NCBI GenBank assembly: GCA_031275085.1
Contig: JAISPG010000044.1
Span: 1-64,000, forward strand
Length of the DNA: 64,000 nucleotides
DNA from: Bacteroidales bacterium
GTDB taxonomy: Bacteria > Bacteroidota > Bacteroidia > Bacteroidales > ML635J-15
Direction of reading: 5' to 3'
Both the position numbers and the translations under genes were made by a program. Each line of letters starts with the position of its first letter. The stretch's first letter is position 1. Of the stretch, positions 34,456 through 43,059 are shown in pieces. Below the pieces are notes generated by a model, which saw only the letters and a list, made by a program, of their open reading frames with translations, was not told the DNA's origin and did no database searches.

Positions 34456-35820
34456 TTAATTGACTTGATCTGTTTTCTTGTTTTTTGATGATAGTTGAAT
34501 AGTAAAGTTTTTTGCAGCAAAAAACGGCTTGAGATTAATATCTATTTTTATTTCTTTTGTCTTTTCATCCTGGATAGGATCTCCTATTGTGTAATCCTCG
34601 AATAATTTTCCATAACCTTTATAATCATTTAAAAAACTTTGTATGGTTTCTTTAAGTTTATCCGGAGAATTATATGGGTCCCAGTTTTCCATAGCAATTT
34701 TGTGAACATAATGAACCAGATTCTTTTTAACCCAGTCGAAAACCCTTACAATAGGATAATCCCTCATTGCAGTAAGATCTCCGTTGTATAAATTAGTGTT
34801 GTTAAATGCCATAACCCTACCTTCTGAAAAAACCATAGGGATTATTTTATTGTCCCATAAAGATGTTATTTCTGTTTTCAACATATCAACATGAACACCT
34901 TTTATTTCACTTAAAGTGCCATATTTTTCACCTGCTGCTCCTTGTGAAATAGGGATATTCGGATTATATAATTTTCCTGCTAAGGCTCCTGACGGCGGAA
35001 TATACAATGGATTCCTTTCTTCTGCCAGAGCTTCTGCATTTCTTCCAACCAGCCAATTTGCCGTAACTATAACATTTTGTAATTTCATGTCAGTATCTTT
35101 GTAATTTTCTGTTTGTTCGAACATATCTTCATATTTATTACAGTCTGCATGATCGGTTACTAATAATATTCTGTGTTCAAATGCTATTTCAGCCCAAAGA
35201 TCACGGATTTGCTTGTCCTTAAATATAAATCCGGGCATAACCAGAATACTGTAGTTCTCTTTAAGGCTAAGCCTGTCAAAAGCTCTGTGTATTATATCTT
35301 TTATTTCTTTCACACTATCCGAATCCGAACTGGCTAATTCTTTGGAGTCTTTATTCTCTTCATCAAATTTTTCTGCATTAAAAAATCTGATATTGGTAAT
35401 TTTATCAATCCCTGCATTTTTAAAGAAAGCATCAAGGTTACGGTAAGAGATTTCCAGTCTTTTTATTTTTTCGGTTGCAGTTTTTATATTTTCTTTCAAT
35501 AATTCCTGATATTCATCTTTCTTTTGATCGCACAGATCTGCATATTCGGTAACAGAATTTTTTTCTTCTTTCAGGATATTTAGCCATCCTGCAAGTTCAT
35601 TGGCAAGGCGTTTCCTTTTGTTTTTATATTGCTCTTCTGTTAAGAATATAGTTTTTGCAGCTTTGTCTCTGGGATTCATATCCGCTGCATCGGGAATAAT
35701 TCCCATTACTGCATTAAATCCGCCATATTCTTTTAATAGGTCAGAAGATTGTTTTTTCTGCTGTTTGTCTTCTGATTCTGTTTGCAATTGTTTATTTTGT
35801 TGTAATTTATTGTCGGTCAT
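34456..35820 (-). CDS. tssC: T6SS contractile sheath large subunit TssC
   Basis: 454 residues. With TssB it forms the contractile sheath. Visible features are a Gln/Lys-rich N-terminal tail, LLKEYGGFNAVMGIIPDAADMNPRDKAAKTIFL, a middle part with SYRNLDAFFKNAGIDK and ILVMPGFIFKDKQIRDLWAEIAF, a GRNAEALAEERNPLYIPPSGALAGKLYN loop, and the end KKNLVHYVHKIAMENWDPYNSP...INLKPFFAAKNFTIQL, which is the sheath C-terminal handle characteristic of TssC. Bacteroidetes TssC proteins share this length. It starts 24 bases after tssB. Confidence 0.9.
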   Translation of the reverse strand: MTDNKLQQNKQLQTESEDKQQKKQSSDLLKEYGGFNAVMGIIPDAADMNPRDKAAKTIFLTEEQYKNKRKRLANELAGWLNILKEEKNSVTEYADLCDQKKDEYQELLKENIKTATEKIKRLEISYRNLDAFFKNAGIDKITNIRFFNAEKFDEENKDSKELASSDSDSVKEIKDIIHRAFDRLSLKENYSILVMPGFIFKDKQIRDLWAEIAFEHRILLVTDHADCNKYEDMFEQTENYKDTDMKLQNVIVTANWLVGRNAEALAEERNPLYIPPSGALAGKLYNPNIPISQGAAGEKYGTLSEIKGVHVDMLKTEITSLWDNKIIPMVFSEGRVMAFNNTNLYNGDLTAMRDYPIVRVFDWVKKNLVHYVHKIAMENWDPYNSPDKLKETIQSFLNDYKGYGKLFEDYTIGDPIQDEKTKEIKIDINLKPFFAAKNFTIQLSSKNKKTDQVN

Positions 35821-35844
35821 AACTATTTTGTATTATTTTCTTAA

Positions 35845-36342
35845 TTATTTTGCATTATTTAATTCTTCGAGCATTGACTCAAGAAGCTCTTTGAGTTCAT
35901 TTTTAGTATCAGGGTTCTTCAAAATTTCCCTTAACTTTGCGTTTTTTTCTATACTTTTCTTTACCTTTTCACAACCTTCTTTTTTATTTTTTAAATCAAC
36001 TAAGAAAGAACTGTTTGTAACTAAATTTCCATTTCCGTTATCAATATCAAAATCTTTAATTTCTTTGAATTTTAGAGTTTCTGATATGGTTTCCTTATTT
36101 TCATCTGAAAATTCTACTTTAACTTCGGGTTTAAAATAATCGAAGACTTCTTTTAAGTTACGGGGATATTTTCCAACTATATTACCGTTCTCTTCTACTT
36201 CTTCCATAGCCAGTCCCATATTATCACAACTAACTGATGATGTGAACTGGTCGACATAAAGAGTTTTATTTTGGGATAATCCTTCTATTCTTGCAGATGA
36301 CTCTTCATCTATTACTCTTGATAAAAAATTTTCTTTACTCAT
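35845..36342 (-). CDS. tssB: T6SS contractile sheath small subunit TssB
   Basis: 165 residues from ATG 36342 (MSKENFLSRV); an in-frame ATG at 36408 would add a basic 22-residue segment that is unusual for the family, so the shorter form is preferred. Typical TssB elements are EVFDYFKPEVKVEFSDENKETISETLKFKEIKDFD, the strand that knits into TssC, and a C-terminal helix LREILKNPDTKNELKELLESMLEEL. It lies between clpV and tssC, the common order reversed only by clpV coming first. Confidence 0.88.
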   Translation of the reverse strand: MSKENFLSRVIDEESSARIEGLSQNKTLYVDQFTSSVSCDNMGLAMEEVEENGNIVGKYPRNLKEVFDYFKPEVKVEFSDENKETISETLKFKEIKDFDIDNGNGNLVTNSSFLVDLKNKKEGCEKVKKSIEKNAKLREILKNPDTKNELKELLESMLEELNNAK

Positions 36343-36500
36343 ATATTCTGTTTTTAATTTATTTTTGTTTATTTTTCTTTTTATTATGCTTATTATTTTA
36401 TTAAACATTTGATTTTCATCGTTTTATTATTGTTATTTAAGTTCAATGTATTAATAATAATTTTCAACATATATAACTCTATTATTCACAATTTGCACTT

Positions 36501-38978
36501 TTAATACTTCCATTCCAGTTTTCCTTTTTTTACATCTAAAATTACACTGGAACCTGGTTTTACTTCTCCCGAAATGATCATCTTCGACAATGGTCTTCTT
36601 ATTTCATTTCTGATAACTCCGATTATCGGCCTTGCTCCAAGTTCAGGTGAAAATTCAGATAGTGCCAGATGTTCTTTTGCTTTATCAGATATTTTCAGGT
36701 TAATATCCATATCTTTAAGTGTTTTGTACAAATTCTTAAGATGGATATCAAATATCATAAGTACTATTTCTTTTGTAATAGGTGAGAATGGTATTATTTC
36801 CGTGATACGTCCCAGAAATTCAGGTTTGAACTTTCGTTCTATCATTATTTGTTTCAGATCATTTGATGAAGGAATATTTCCTTCTTTGAACGACTTGAAA
36901 ACATAATCGCTTCCTACATTGGAAGTAAATACTACCAGAGCATTAGAAAAATCACCTGTCCTGTTAAGTTTGTCATGGATTCTTCCTTCATCCATTATTT
37001 GAAGGAAAATATTGAAAACATCGGGATGGGCTTTTTCTATTTCATCAAATAATACTATTGAATATGGTTTTTGCCTTATTTTATTTACGAGTAAACCGCC
37101 TTCTTCGTAACCGACATAACCGGCAGGAGCTCCTGTCATGGTTGCAACCGAATGTGATTCCATAAATTCTGACATATCAAACCTTATAATGGAAGATTCA
37201 TCCTGGAATAAAAATTCTGCAAGAGCTTTTGTAAGTTCGGTCTTACCTGTACCTGTAGGACCTAAAAAGAATACGGATGCAATTGGCTGGCCTTTTTTAT
37301 TAAGCCCGGAACGTGATTCATAAATTGCTTCAAGAACGGTTTTTATAGCATGATCCTGTCCAACAACACGTTCTTTCAGAATAGATTCAGCATTAAGGAG
37401 TTTTTCCTTTTCTTTTGTCTGTACTTTACCGATCGGAATTCCTGTTTGTTGTGCGATTATCAATGACAAGTCAGGAACATCAATACTTTCACGTTTATTT
37501 TCCGAATATTTTTGCAGTTCGGTTAACAGAGAATTTAAATATTCTATTTTCTTTTCATTGTTTTCTAAGCTTGAAATATCTATCTTTTCATCTGCCTGCG
37601 AAGTCAGGATCGTACTTAAGCGGTTCAATATTTCGTGGTATAACCATTTTAATTCGAAATCTATTTCGTATATGTCTTTTTCTGCTGAAGATTCTTTTAT
37701 TGAATTTAACCTATTAATTAATAGTATTATTTCTCTTTCGGAAATATTATTCATTGTATGGATGTGGGATGATGCTCTGTCGATAAGATCCAATGCTGAA
37801 TCCGGCAAACTTCGATCACCCATGTAACGTTTTGCCAGCCGTATTGATTCTTTTACGGTTTCTTCCGAGATCTTCAGGTTATAATGAGTTTCAAAATTGT
37901 CCTTAATCCCTTTTATAATACGGACCGACATTTCAAAATCAGGTTCTTCGATAGTTAATTTTTCAACTTTTCCTGTAAATTCCTTATCAATTTCCAGGTT
38001 TTTTGTAAAACCTTCGACTGATGATGTCGCAATAAGTTTTAATGTATTATTGTTTAATTCTCTTTTTAATAATGTAGATATTCCGTAAAGAATGCTGTGT
38101 TTTTCAAAAACTTTATCTATTCCTTCTATTACCAGTATAGAATTATTTATTCCTGATATCTCTGACAATACTTTCTTCACCCTGTCTTCTATTTCCCCTT
38201 TATAATTTGCTTCGGAAGATACCAGAGATATGTCAAGTTCGTAAACAGTAGCTTCTTTCAGGCAATCAGGAACTTCATCTTTATTGATGCGTTGTACAAA
38301 TGCATTAATCAAGGCTGTTTTTCCAATACCGGATTCTCCTATAAGCAGTATACTTGACTTGCTTTTTCTCCCGAGTGTATCAAATATTGTCTGTAGCTCC
38401 TTTTCAAATCCGATAATAACAGAGGATCGACCGGATTGAAGTTCCGTATTTTTATTTATTGTATATTTCGACAGGTTTTTTAATGGCTGGTTACCGGAAA
38501 TTTGTTTTTGCGATTCTAATGGTTTTACAGGAGTTGATTTAACTTTTGATAAGATTTCGTTTGGAGACAACGGTAAAGACTTTAACTGCTCGAAAGTAAA
38601 TCCTACTCCTGGTGTAACTGCAGCAGCAAGTAAATAAACAGGTTCTATTTCGGGTATTCCATATTCAATACTGTAATTTTCCGCTTCTTTTAATACATTA
38701 TTAACTTCATTTGACAGCGATAAGGAATTATTTTTTTTCGATGATTTTGGGAGTAATTTAATTCTTGTATCTGCCCAGTCCAATAAATAGTAATAATCTT
38801 TATCCAGGTCTTTTTCAATAAAATCCACCAAGCCTGTATCTTTATGCAGGAGAGCTTTTAACAGATGAGCCGGTTCAATAAAATTACCGAACGATTCTTT
38901 TGCATATGCTTCTGCTATATGAATAGCATTATTGGAACTATCAGACAAGTTTTTATTATGTAACTCTGCCATTCGCAT
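36501..38978 (-). CDS. clpV: T6SS sheath-recycling ATPase ClpV (TssH)
   Basis: 825 residues. ClpV is the Hsp100 AAA+ unfoldase that disassembles the contracted sheath. Domains: Clp-N double repeat (~1-145); AAA+ module 1 with Walker A GESGIGKT near 212; a short M-domain; AAA+ module 2 with Walker A GPTGTGKT near 572, Walker [15 protein letters not shown] and sensor residues; and the C-terminal D2-small domain (ELGARPIIGVIRNEIRRPLS). It is distinct from the housekeeping ClpB at 62975-64000, whose M-domain and N-domain differ. NBD1 Walker B reads ILVIEGIDKV, with Gly in place of the usual acidic residue after E, an unusual variant. It follows the HTH gene by 24 bases. Confidence 0.93.
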   Translation of the reverse strand: MRMAELHNKNLSDSSNNAIHIAEAYAKESFGNFIEPAHLLKALLHKDTGLVDFIEKDLDKDYYYLLDWADTRIKLLPKSSKKNNSLSLSNEVNNVLKEAENYSIEYGIPEIEPVYLLAAAVTPGVGFTFEQLKSLPLSPNEILSKVKSTPVKPLESQKQISGNQPLKNLSKYTINKNTELQSGRSSVIIGFEKELQTIFDTLGRKSKSSILLIGESGIGKTALINAFVQRINKDEVPDCLKEATVYELDISLVSSEANYKGEIEDRVKKVLSEISGINNSILVIEGIDKVFEKHSILYGISTLLKRELNNNTLKLIATSSVEGFTKNLEIDKEFTGKVEKLTIEEPDFEMSVRIIKGIKDNFETHYNLKISEETVKESIRLAKRYMGDRSLPDSALDLIDRASSHIHTMNNISEREIILLINRLNSIKESSAEKDIYEIDFELKWLYHEILNRLSTILTSQADEKIDISSLENNEKKIEYLNSLLTELQKYSENKRESIDVPDLSLIIAQQTGIPIGKVQTKEKEKLLNAESILKERVVGQDHAIKTVLEAIYESRSGLNKKGQPIASVFFLGPTGTGKTELTKALAEFLFQDESSIIRFDMSEFMESHSVATMTGAPAGYVGYEEGGLLVNKIRQKPYSIVLFDEIEKAHPDVFNIFLQIMDEGRIHDKLNRTGDFSNALVVFTSNVGSDYVFKSFKEGNIPSSNDLKQIMIERKFKPEFLGRITEIIPFSPITKEIVLMIFDIHLKNLYKTLKDMDINLKISDKAKEHLALSEFSPELGARPIIGVIRNEIRRPLSKMIISGEVKPGSSVILDVKKGKLEWKY

Positions 38979-39002
38979 TATTGGATTAAGATTATATGAA
39001 TA

Positions 39003-39320
39003 TTATAGCTTTATTTCAAAAAGAATTCTTTTTTTGTCCTCTTCTATTATATTTATCTTTTCCTGGGACAGATCTATTGTTTTTATAATTTCAATCTTTC
39101 CTCTTGATGCACAACTGTTGCATAAACAATTACCTATAAAATCATATTTTAATATGTCACTTATATCCAAAAGTCTGTACATATCTATTGAAGGTTGATT
39201 AAAAATATGATTTATTATAGTCCGGTCCCTGTTTAATTGTCTTGCAAACTCAGTATGTGTGATGCGTAAACGTTTTGCTTCTTTTTCTATAAGTTTTCCG
39301 ATATGTGGTCTTGTTTCCAT
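39003..39320 (-). CDS. Small XRE/Cro-like HTH regulator at the head of the T6SS operon
   Basis: 105 residues. An N-terminal HTH of the XRE type is visible in KEAKRLRITHTEFARQLNRDRTIINHIFNQPSIDMYRLLDISDIL. The C-terminal 50 residues contain a CLCNSCASRG pair that could bind metal or sense redox state, and a KIEIIKTIDLSQEKINII strand-helix segment. It is the first gene after the promoter at 39358-39389 and precedes clpV by 24 bases, so it probably autoregulates the T6SS locus. Similar small HTH proteins are common in Bacteroidetes. Confidence 0.75.
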   Translation of the reverse strand: METRPHIGKLIEKEAKRLRITHTEFARQLNRDRTIINHIFNQPSIDMYRLLDISDILKYDFIGNCLCNSCASRGKIEIIKTIDLSQEKINIIEEDKKRILFEIKL

Positions 39321-39357
39321 GTGATCAGTTTTTTTAGTTACAATAGGAATAACTATA

Positions 39358-39389
39358 CAAAAATATATTTTATATATGATATATTCAAA
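39358..39389 (-). promoter_or_regulatory. Consensus Bacteroidetes promoter for the T6SS operon
   Basis: On the minus strand TTTG (39389-39386), 20 bases, then TATTTTTG (39365-39358), matching TTTG-N19-21-TAnnTTTG. It lies 37 bases before the HTH gene start. It is the best promoter match in the window and no comparable signal was seen inside the locus. Confidence 0.75.
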
Positions 39390-40065
39390 GTTTTATTGTG
39401 AATAATATTAGAGTATTTGCGAAAATAATTCACATTTTATATATTTCAAAAATGTATTAAATATTAAAAAAATAGTATATTAAAGATAATATAAAAATTT
39501 ATAAATTACTATTAATATAAATTGTAATTATAATTAATGGTAGAATAACAATAATAAAATAATAATTTTATTATTTTATATATAATTAATATAAGATTTA
39601 ATCCTGATATAATTTAAATTCAGGATATAAACATTTTCAATATTAAATATTAATTACTGGTGAATTTACAAAAACGATATATTTTGTAATCAATGAATGT
39701 ATGGAACGAATTCTTTAGGACCGGAAAAGTTAAAAATATGTTTTTATCAGGTTTTTATTTTTAATTGTCCTTTAAATTTAATTTATCTAAAATATTTTTT
39801 ATTGATTCTAAAAAAAGACTGTCTTAAAAGTTGTTTTGCTACAGAAGATATAGTGAAATAAGTTGAACTAAAGTATGATGGCGATTGTTTTTAATACCAA
39901 AGCAGATTAGTTGAACGATTGATGATGAAATGTATAATTTTTTCACGAGCAATTACTTGTAAGATTTGTGAAAAGCTTTTTATGTTCTGTAGTTGTAACA
40001 TTTTATACTTTTAAGACAGTCTGAGTTTTTAATTTAATTTGAATTTTATTGAGAGAATTAGTTTT
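39390..40065. other. Very AT-rich intergenic region with one small inverted-repeat element
   Basis: 676 bases separating the T6SS promoter from a lipoprotein gene. Bases 39390-39810 are almost pure A/T with no credible reading frame. The element at 39816-40022 is the only structure seen. Confidence 0.6.
39816..40022. mobile_element. MITE-like element, 207 bp with 15-bp perfect terminal inverted repeats
   Basis: Left end AGACTGTCTTAAAAG (39816-39830) and right end CTTTTAAGACAGTCT (40008-40022) are exact reverse complements. The interior encodes no complete protein and may be an IS remnant. No clear target-site duplication was found. Confidence 0.65.
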
Positions 40066-40587
40066 TTAATCATTATTATAAACCTGGTAAGTTGAGAAGA
40101 ATACATCATCGAATGTGAATTGCATTGTTGAAGTATCTCTAATAGATAATTGTTCGGGAATATTAAGCCAAAGTTGCTTACTCTCCTTTTCCTGAACGAA
40201 AAAAGAACGATCAGGCATATAGAAAATATCTCCATCTGTCAGGTCATATTTAGTAGTAGTAGCAGCTTTGTAAGAAGAAGCACCGCTTGAATATACCATT
40301 ACAGCAACAACTTTTGTACATACTCCACCCGGTCCCATACAATCAATATGTATAGGTTTTCCCTCAAATGTAATACAACCGCTACAGCCTGATGCAGAAT
40401 GTCCGAAATAACTTGTCAGTGAATAACCACCACTGGCATAAGTAGTAAAATTTTTAAGGTTGTTTTCAACTTCAATAGGAACCGCTCGATGTTTATAATC
40501 ATCGAAAGAATTATTTTCTGTTTTCGTACAAGAAAAAAGAACAAATAACATTAATAATAAAAAAACAAATTTACCTTTCATAACCAT
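40066..40587 (-). CDS. Lipoprotein of unknown function
   Basis: 173 residues. A signal peptide with lipobox ending LFSC|TKTEN predicts a lipoprotein. The mature part has a Cys cluster (SASGCSGCITFEGKPIHIDCMGPGGVCTK) that might form disulfides or bind metal, and a C-terminal QFTFDDVFFSTYQVYNND. No domain is recognised. It is transcribed divergently from the LytTR regulator gene, with 172 bases between them, so the regulator may control it. Confidence 0.7.
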   Translation of the reverse strand: MVMKGKFVFLLLMLFVLFSCTKTENNSFDDYKHRAVPIEVENNLKNFTTYASGGYSLTSYFGHSASGCSGCITFEGKPIHIDCMGPGGVCTKVVAVMVYSSGASSYKAATTTKYDLTDGDIFYMPDRSFFVQEKESKQLWLNIPEQLSIRDTSTMQFTFDDVFFSTYQVYNND

Positions 40588-40715
40588 TATACATTATAAA
40601 ATTATTTAATAATTAATAGCCTTCATATTGCTTTTACTAAGGTACAACAAATTCCATAAAAAAAAGAGATTAGTGAAAAAAAATTAAAATATGATGAACT
40701 TATGACGAAATTCTA

Positions 40716-40745
40716 TTGTTGTGTAAGAAAAAAAAGTTACTTTAG
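40716..40745 (+). promoter_or_regulatory. Putative promoter of the LytTR regulator gene
   Basis: TTG (40716-40718), 19 bases, then TACTTTAG (40738-40745), one mismatch from TAnnTTTG, 14 bases before the ATG at 40760. Confidence 0.5.
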
Positions 40746-40759
40746 AAAAAAATTAAAAT

Positions 40760-41878
40760 ATGAAATTTAAAACTAATATTATAGGAATCGGATTACATAT
40801 CCTTTTTTGGATAGTTATTTTGTATTTTTTTGTGAATTATTCATATTTAAGACCTTCTTCCCAAGAATTGGTATATAAAGAATATCTTTGTGTAGGACTG
40901 ATTATCGTTATGGTCTACCTTAATTATCTGTTTCTTATTCCAAAGTTCTTACAAAAAGGCAGGTTGGTAATATATTGGGGATTAGCCATTCTATCAATTT
41001 TTGCTGTGACTGTCGGCGAATATTTTTTGTTTAAATCGGTAGTTACTAAATGTTATTCCGGTAATCTTTCCGGAGAACAGTTTAATAGGTTTATGGGAGT
41101 ACAGTTCTTTCTCTATTTAACAAGAATAACCGGTTTTTTCCTTTTCTTTTTTGTAGTTAAGTTATACCAGGACCTTTCTTCAAAATATATTGCCGAAAGT
41201 CAGGCAATTGCCAACACTACCCAAACTATGGCTGTGATGGAATCAGATAAGGAAATTAAAATTATAAATATATCTGATATCGTATATTTGTCTCACCACA
41301 AAAATTATACTTATTTTCATATGATTACGGGTAAGAAATACTTTCAATATATTTCCTTAAAAAGAGTTGAAGAACTTTTTCCCCAAAAAACATGCCTGCG
41401 GATAAATAAGAGTAATATAATTATGTTTTCTCAAGTTATTGACTATAATAGTACTTTAGTAACATTAAACCTTATTGAAAATGAAAAACAAGTGAGTTTA
41501 CAAATTTCTACAAAATACAAAGAAGATGTTTTGTCCAAATTGAAAAAGCACAAAAACAGTCATAATACCAGTGGCGGCTCAAAAAGAAAGAATGGCGGAA
41601 AAAAAATCAGAAACGGCGAAGGAAAAATGGCGTATTCTGTCGATTTGGCGGAAGAAAAAGAGGAAAAAAAGAGGAAATCGGAACCAACTCTTCTTGAAAA
41701 TGAAATTTTAGCATATATATCAGAACATCCAAATTGTAAATTTTCAGAAATATTCATGGCAATAAATAAGCCTAAAAGAACAATTGAAAGAAGTATAAAA
41801 AACATGAAAGAAATAGGTCTTATTGAATACAGAGGAGCAAATAAAAACGGCGGGTATCATGCAACAGAAAAAATATAA
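40760..41878 (+). CDS. Membrane LytTR-family regulator with C-terminal winged-helix domain
   Basis: 372 residues. Four predicted membrane helices (about residues 5-140) are followed by a LytTR DNA-binding domain (~160-262: IINISDIVYLSHHKNYTYFH, KRVEELFPQKTCLRINKSNII), a basic Gly/Lys/Asn-rich linker (~263-305) and a winged-helix domain (~310-372: LLENEILAYISEHPNCKFSEIF, KRTIERSIKNMKEIGLIEYRG). LytTR proteins with N-terminal membrane helices are typical Bacteroidetes one-component regulators, but a second DNA-binding domain is unusual. It probably regulates the divergent lipoprotein gene and others. Confidence 0.85.
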   Translation: MKFKTNIIGIGLHILFWIVILYFFVNYSYLRPSSQELVYKEYLCVGLIIVMVYLNYLFLIPKFLQKGRLVIYWGLAILSIFAVTVGEYFLFKSVVTKCYSGNLSGEQFNRFMGVQFFLYLTRITGFFLFFFVVKLYQDLSSKYIAESQAIANTTQTMAVMESDKEIKIINISDIVYLSHHKNYTYFHMITGKKYFQYISLKRVEELFPQKTCLRINKSNIIMFSQVIDYNSTLVTLNLIENEKQVSLQISTKYKEDVLSKLKKHKNSHNTSGGSKRKNGGKKIRNGEGKMAYSVDLAEEKEEKKRKSEPTLLENEILAYISEHPNCKFSEIFMAINKPKRTIERSIKNMKEIGLIEYRGANKNGGYHATEKI

Positions 41879-42124
41879 CCCGGTAATGAAATTTAAATAA
41901 AGCTGAAATATTACAAGATACCTGTTATTTTTAAGTCCGAATTTTAATGGTTAAAAATTTTATGCAATATTCTATTACTAAACATACTTTATAATTAATG
42001 TAAATTATGGATTATTTCTCAACAAAAGTTATCAATCTGAAATGAGAAGAGTGAATAATTTAAATAATACATAAAATTAATTTACACCAGCTTACCATAT
42101 AAATAAATGAAACAAATAAATTTA

Positions 42125-42132
42125 TACCTTTG
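42125..42132 (+). promoter_or_regulatory. Putative -7 box for the DUF2461 gene
   Basis: TACCTTTG matches TAnnTTTG, 20 bases before the ATG at 42153; no convincing -33 element. Confidence 0.45.
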
Positions 42133-42152
42133 TATTTTAATAAGAAATAAAA

Positions 42153-42830
42153 ATGAAAAATGTAATAGAATTCTTATCAGATTTAAGGTATAATAATAAC
42201 CGTAATTGGTTTGAAGCAAACAAAAACAGATATAAACAAGTACAGGAGGAATTTAATTATTTTACGGCACAACTAATAAGAGGTATTGAAAATTTTGACC
42301 CTTTAGTATGTGGACTAACGGTAAAAGACTGTACATATCGTATTTATCGTGACGTCCGCTTCAGTAAGAATAAAGATCCATATAAAACCCATATGGGAGC
42401 TTACATTTGTCCGAAAGGTAAGAAATCTGGTTATGCAGGATATTATTTTCATGTAGAACCGGAACAGGACGGTTTTATCGGAGGAAATCTTATTTCAACA
42501 GGTATATATATGCCGGACCCAAAAATATTAAAAAGCATAAGAGAAGATATAAGTTACAACGGAGAAAAATATGAAAATGCATTAAAAAAAGCAACTGATT
42601 TTAAGCTTGAAGAAAGCAATAAATTAAAACGGATACCATTAGGATATTCAGAAGATGAAAAATATGCAGAATATCTGAAATTAAAGGATTTCCATGTTGT
42701 AAAATACTTTACCAACCAATACTTATTAAGTAAAGATTTATCAGAAACAATTGTAAATGACTTTGCTAAAACCTATGAACTTTCCAGATTACTTAACATG
42801 GCAGTTCAATATGCATATGAAGAAATGTAA
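42153..42830 (+). CDS. DUF2461 (TIGR02453) family protein
   Basis: 225 residues, full length for this family. Diagnostic segments are FLSDLRYNNNRNWFEANKNRY at the start, DCTYRIYRDVRFSKNKDPYKTHMGAYI in the middle and GYYFHVEPEQDGFIGGNLISTGIYMP. The biochemical role of DUF2461 is not established; it is widespread and cytoplasmic. Monocistronic with a -7 box at 42125. Confidence 0.9.
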   Translation: MKNVIEFLSDLRYNNNRNWFEANKNRYKQVQEEFNYFTAQLIRGIENFDPLVCGLTVKDCTYRIYRDVRFSKNKDPYKTHMGAYICPKGKKSGYAGYYFHVEPEQDGFIGGNLISTGIYMPDPKILKSIREDISYNGEKYENALKKATDFKLEESNKLKRIPLGYSEDEKYAEYLKLKDFHVVKYFTNQYLLSKDLSETIVNDFAKTYELSRLLNMAVQYAYEEM

Positions 42831-43013
42831 TGCTTTAGATTTTTTGACTTATAATTATTTCAACTGTCCAAAATGCAATTGATACATGGTTAAAAATATT
42901 CTTCTCTACATATAGATTTATATACCTTTTTTATTTTTAAATTCTATTATTTAATGAGGGGCTATATATATGAAATATCTGTAATTAAGAAAAATATCAA
43001 TTAATATTCCCTG

Positions 43014-43046
43014 TTTGATATTCATCAAATAATATTTATATCTTTG
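43014..43046 (+). promoter_or_regulatory. Consensus promoter of the tgt-lptG operon
   Basis: TTTG (43014-43017), 21 bases, TATCTTTG (43039-43046); a full match to the Bacteroidetes consensus, 13 bases before the tgt ATG, implying a very short leader. Confidence 0.7.
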
Positions 43047-43059
43047 CAAGTTATTTGTT

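Noticed and set aside
5690-39320. Extracellular contractile injection system (eCIS) or phage tail instead of T6SS
   Set aside because: ClpV, TssK, TssF, Hcp with VgrG and DUF4280, and Tle1-type cargo are T6SS features; no tape measure, tail terminator or eCIS AAA+ ATPase was seen.
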